A stretch of DNA of 29,924 bases, taken from positions 1-29,924 of the forward strand of contig CAICTM010001222.1 in NCBI GenBank assembly GCA_903772945.1, given 5' to 3'. Position 1 is the first letter of the stretch. Each line of letters begins with the position of its first letter. The translations under genes were made by a program, and so were the position numbers. This stretch comes from Seminavis robusta. Its lineage: Eukaryota > Bacillariophyta > Bacillariophyceae > Naviculales > Naviculaceae. This document shows, piece by piece, positions 29,761-29,924 of the stretch. The notes beneath the pieces were generated by a model, which saw only the letters and a list, made by a program, of their open reading frames with translations, did no database searches and had not been told where the DNA came from.

Positions 29761-29802
29761 TGTTCCAAGAAGTTCTTTATGTTGTTCCAAGAAGTTCTTT
29801 AT
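29759..29802. repeat. Perfect 22-bp tandem duplication
   Basis: Two identical units (29759-29780 and 29781-29802) begin GTTGTTCCAAG and end TTCTTTAT. Confidence 0.95.
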
Positions 29803-29924
29803 TGCGTGTGGTACTCACACGGTATTCACGGTTGGCCATTTTGTTAGAGTTGGGATTCGAGGTGGTTCGTGTTCGCGCCAACGTGCGAACCACTGTATGT
29901 GGATAGGAATGAAATCTTGATTCG
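29803..29924. other. Window end, noncoding, with a short hairpin
   Basis: No gene is seen. TTAGAGTTGGGATT near 29845 resembles the start of the repeat at 26284. Arms GTGGTTCG (29862-29869) and CGAACCAC (29886-29893) are exact complements. Confidence 0.5.

Overview
The window looks like nuclear DNA of a diatom, most likely a raphid pennate. Coding regions are separated by spacers of 0.4-1.6 kb. Introns are few and short (72-138 bp, GT...AG). One protein begins with an ER signal followed by a phenylalanine, as in diatom plastid targeting. The repeats are of kinds common in diatom genomes: a PIF1-like helicase relic, a PIF/Harbinger DNA transposon and a Ty1/copia-type gag relic. The species is not determined; a Seminavis-like pennate is my guess from the repeat content.

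Layout. 1-2472 is a frameshifted PIF1-like helicase. 4014-5608 (+) is a three-exon gene for a mucin-like single-pass surface protein. 6161-8749 (-) is a PPR protein with a probable plastid-targeting leader. 10314-14729 (+) is a two-exon BET-type bromodomain protein carrying three tandem copies of an unassigned domain. 15120-15966 (-) is a two-exon DUF952 protein. 16650-17153 holds only a doubtful basic reading frame. 18039-19622 (-) is the mitochondrial ubiquinone-synthesis monooxygenase COQ6. 20401-22551 (-) is a type II membrane glycosyltransferase of the chondroitin-synthase/GalNAc-transferase family. From about 23.4 kb to the end the window is repeat territory: a Harbinger element with two convergent genes, a copia-type gag relic, divergent inverted repeats, hairpins and small tandem duplications.

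The host genes do not form a pathway. They are ordinary neighbouring housekeeping or surface genes (organelle RNA metabolism, chromatin reading, ubiquinone synthesis, glycan synthesis). PPR and BET are divergent; the surface-protein/PPR and BET/DUF952 pairs are convergent. The items most worth following up are the tripled domain in the BET protein, the mucin-like receptor-shaped protein, the Harbinger element that seems to have lost the 3' ends of both its genes, and the palindrome TACCGGTA, which occurs eight times, always outside coding sequence.
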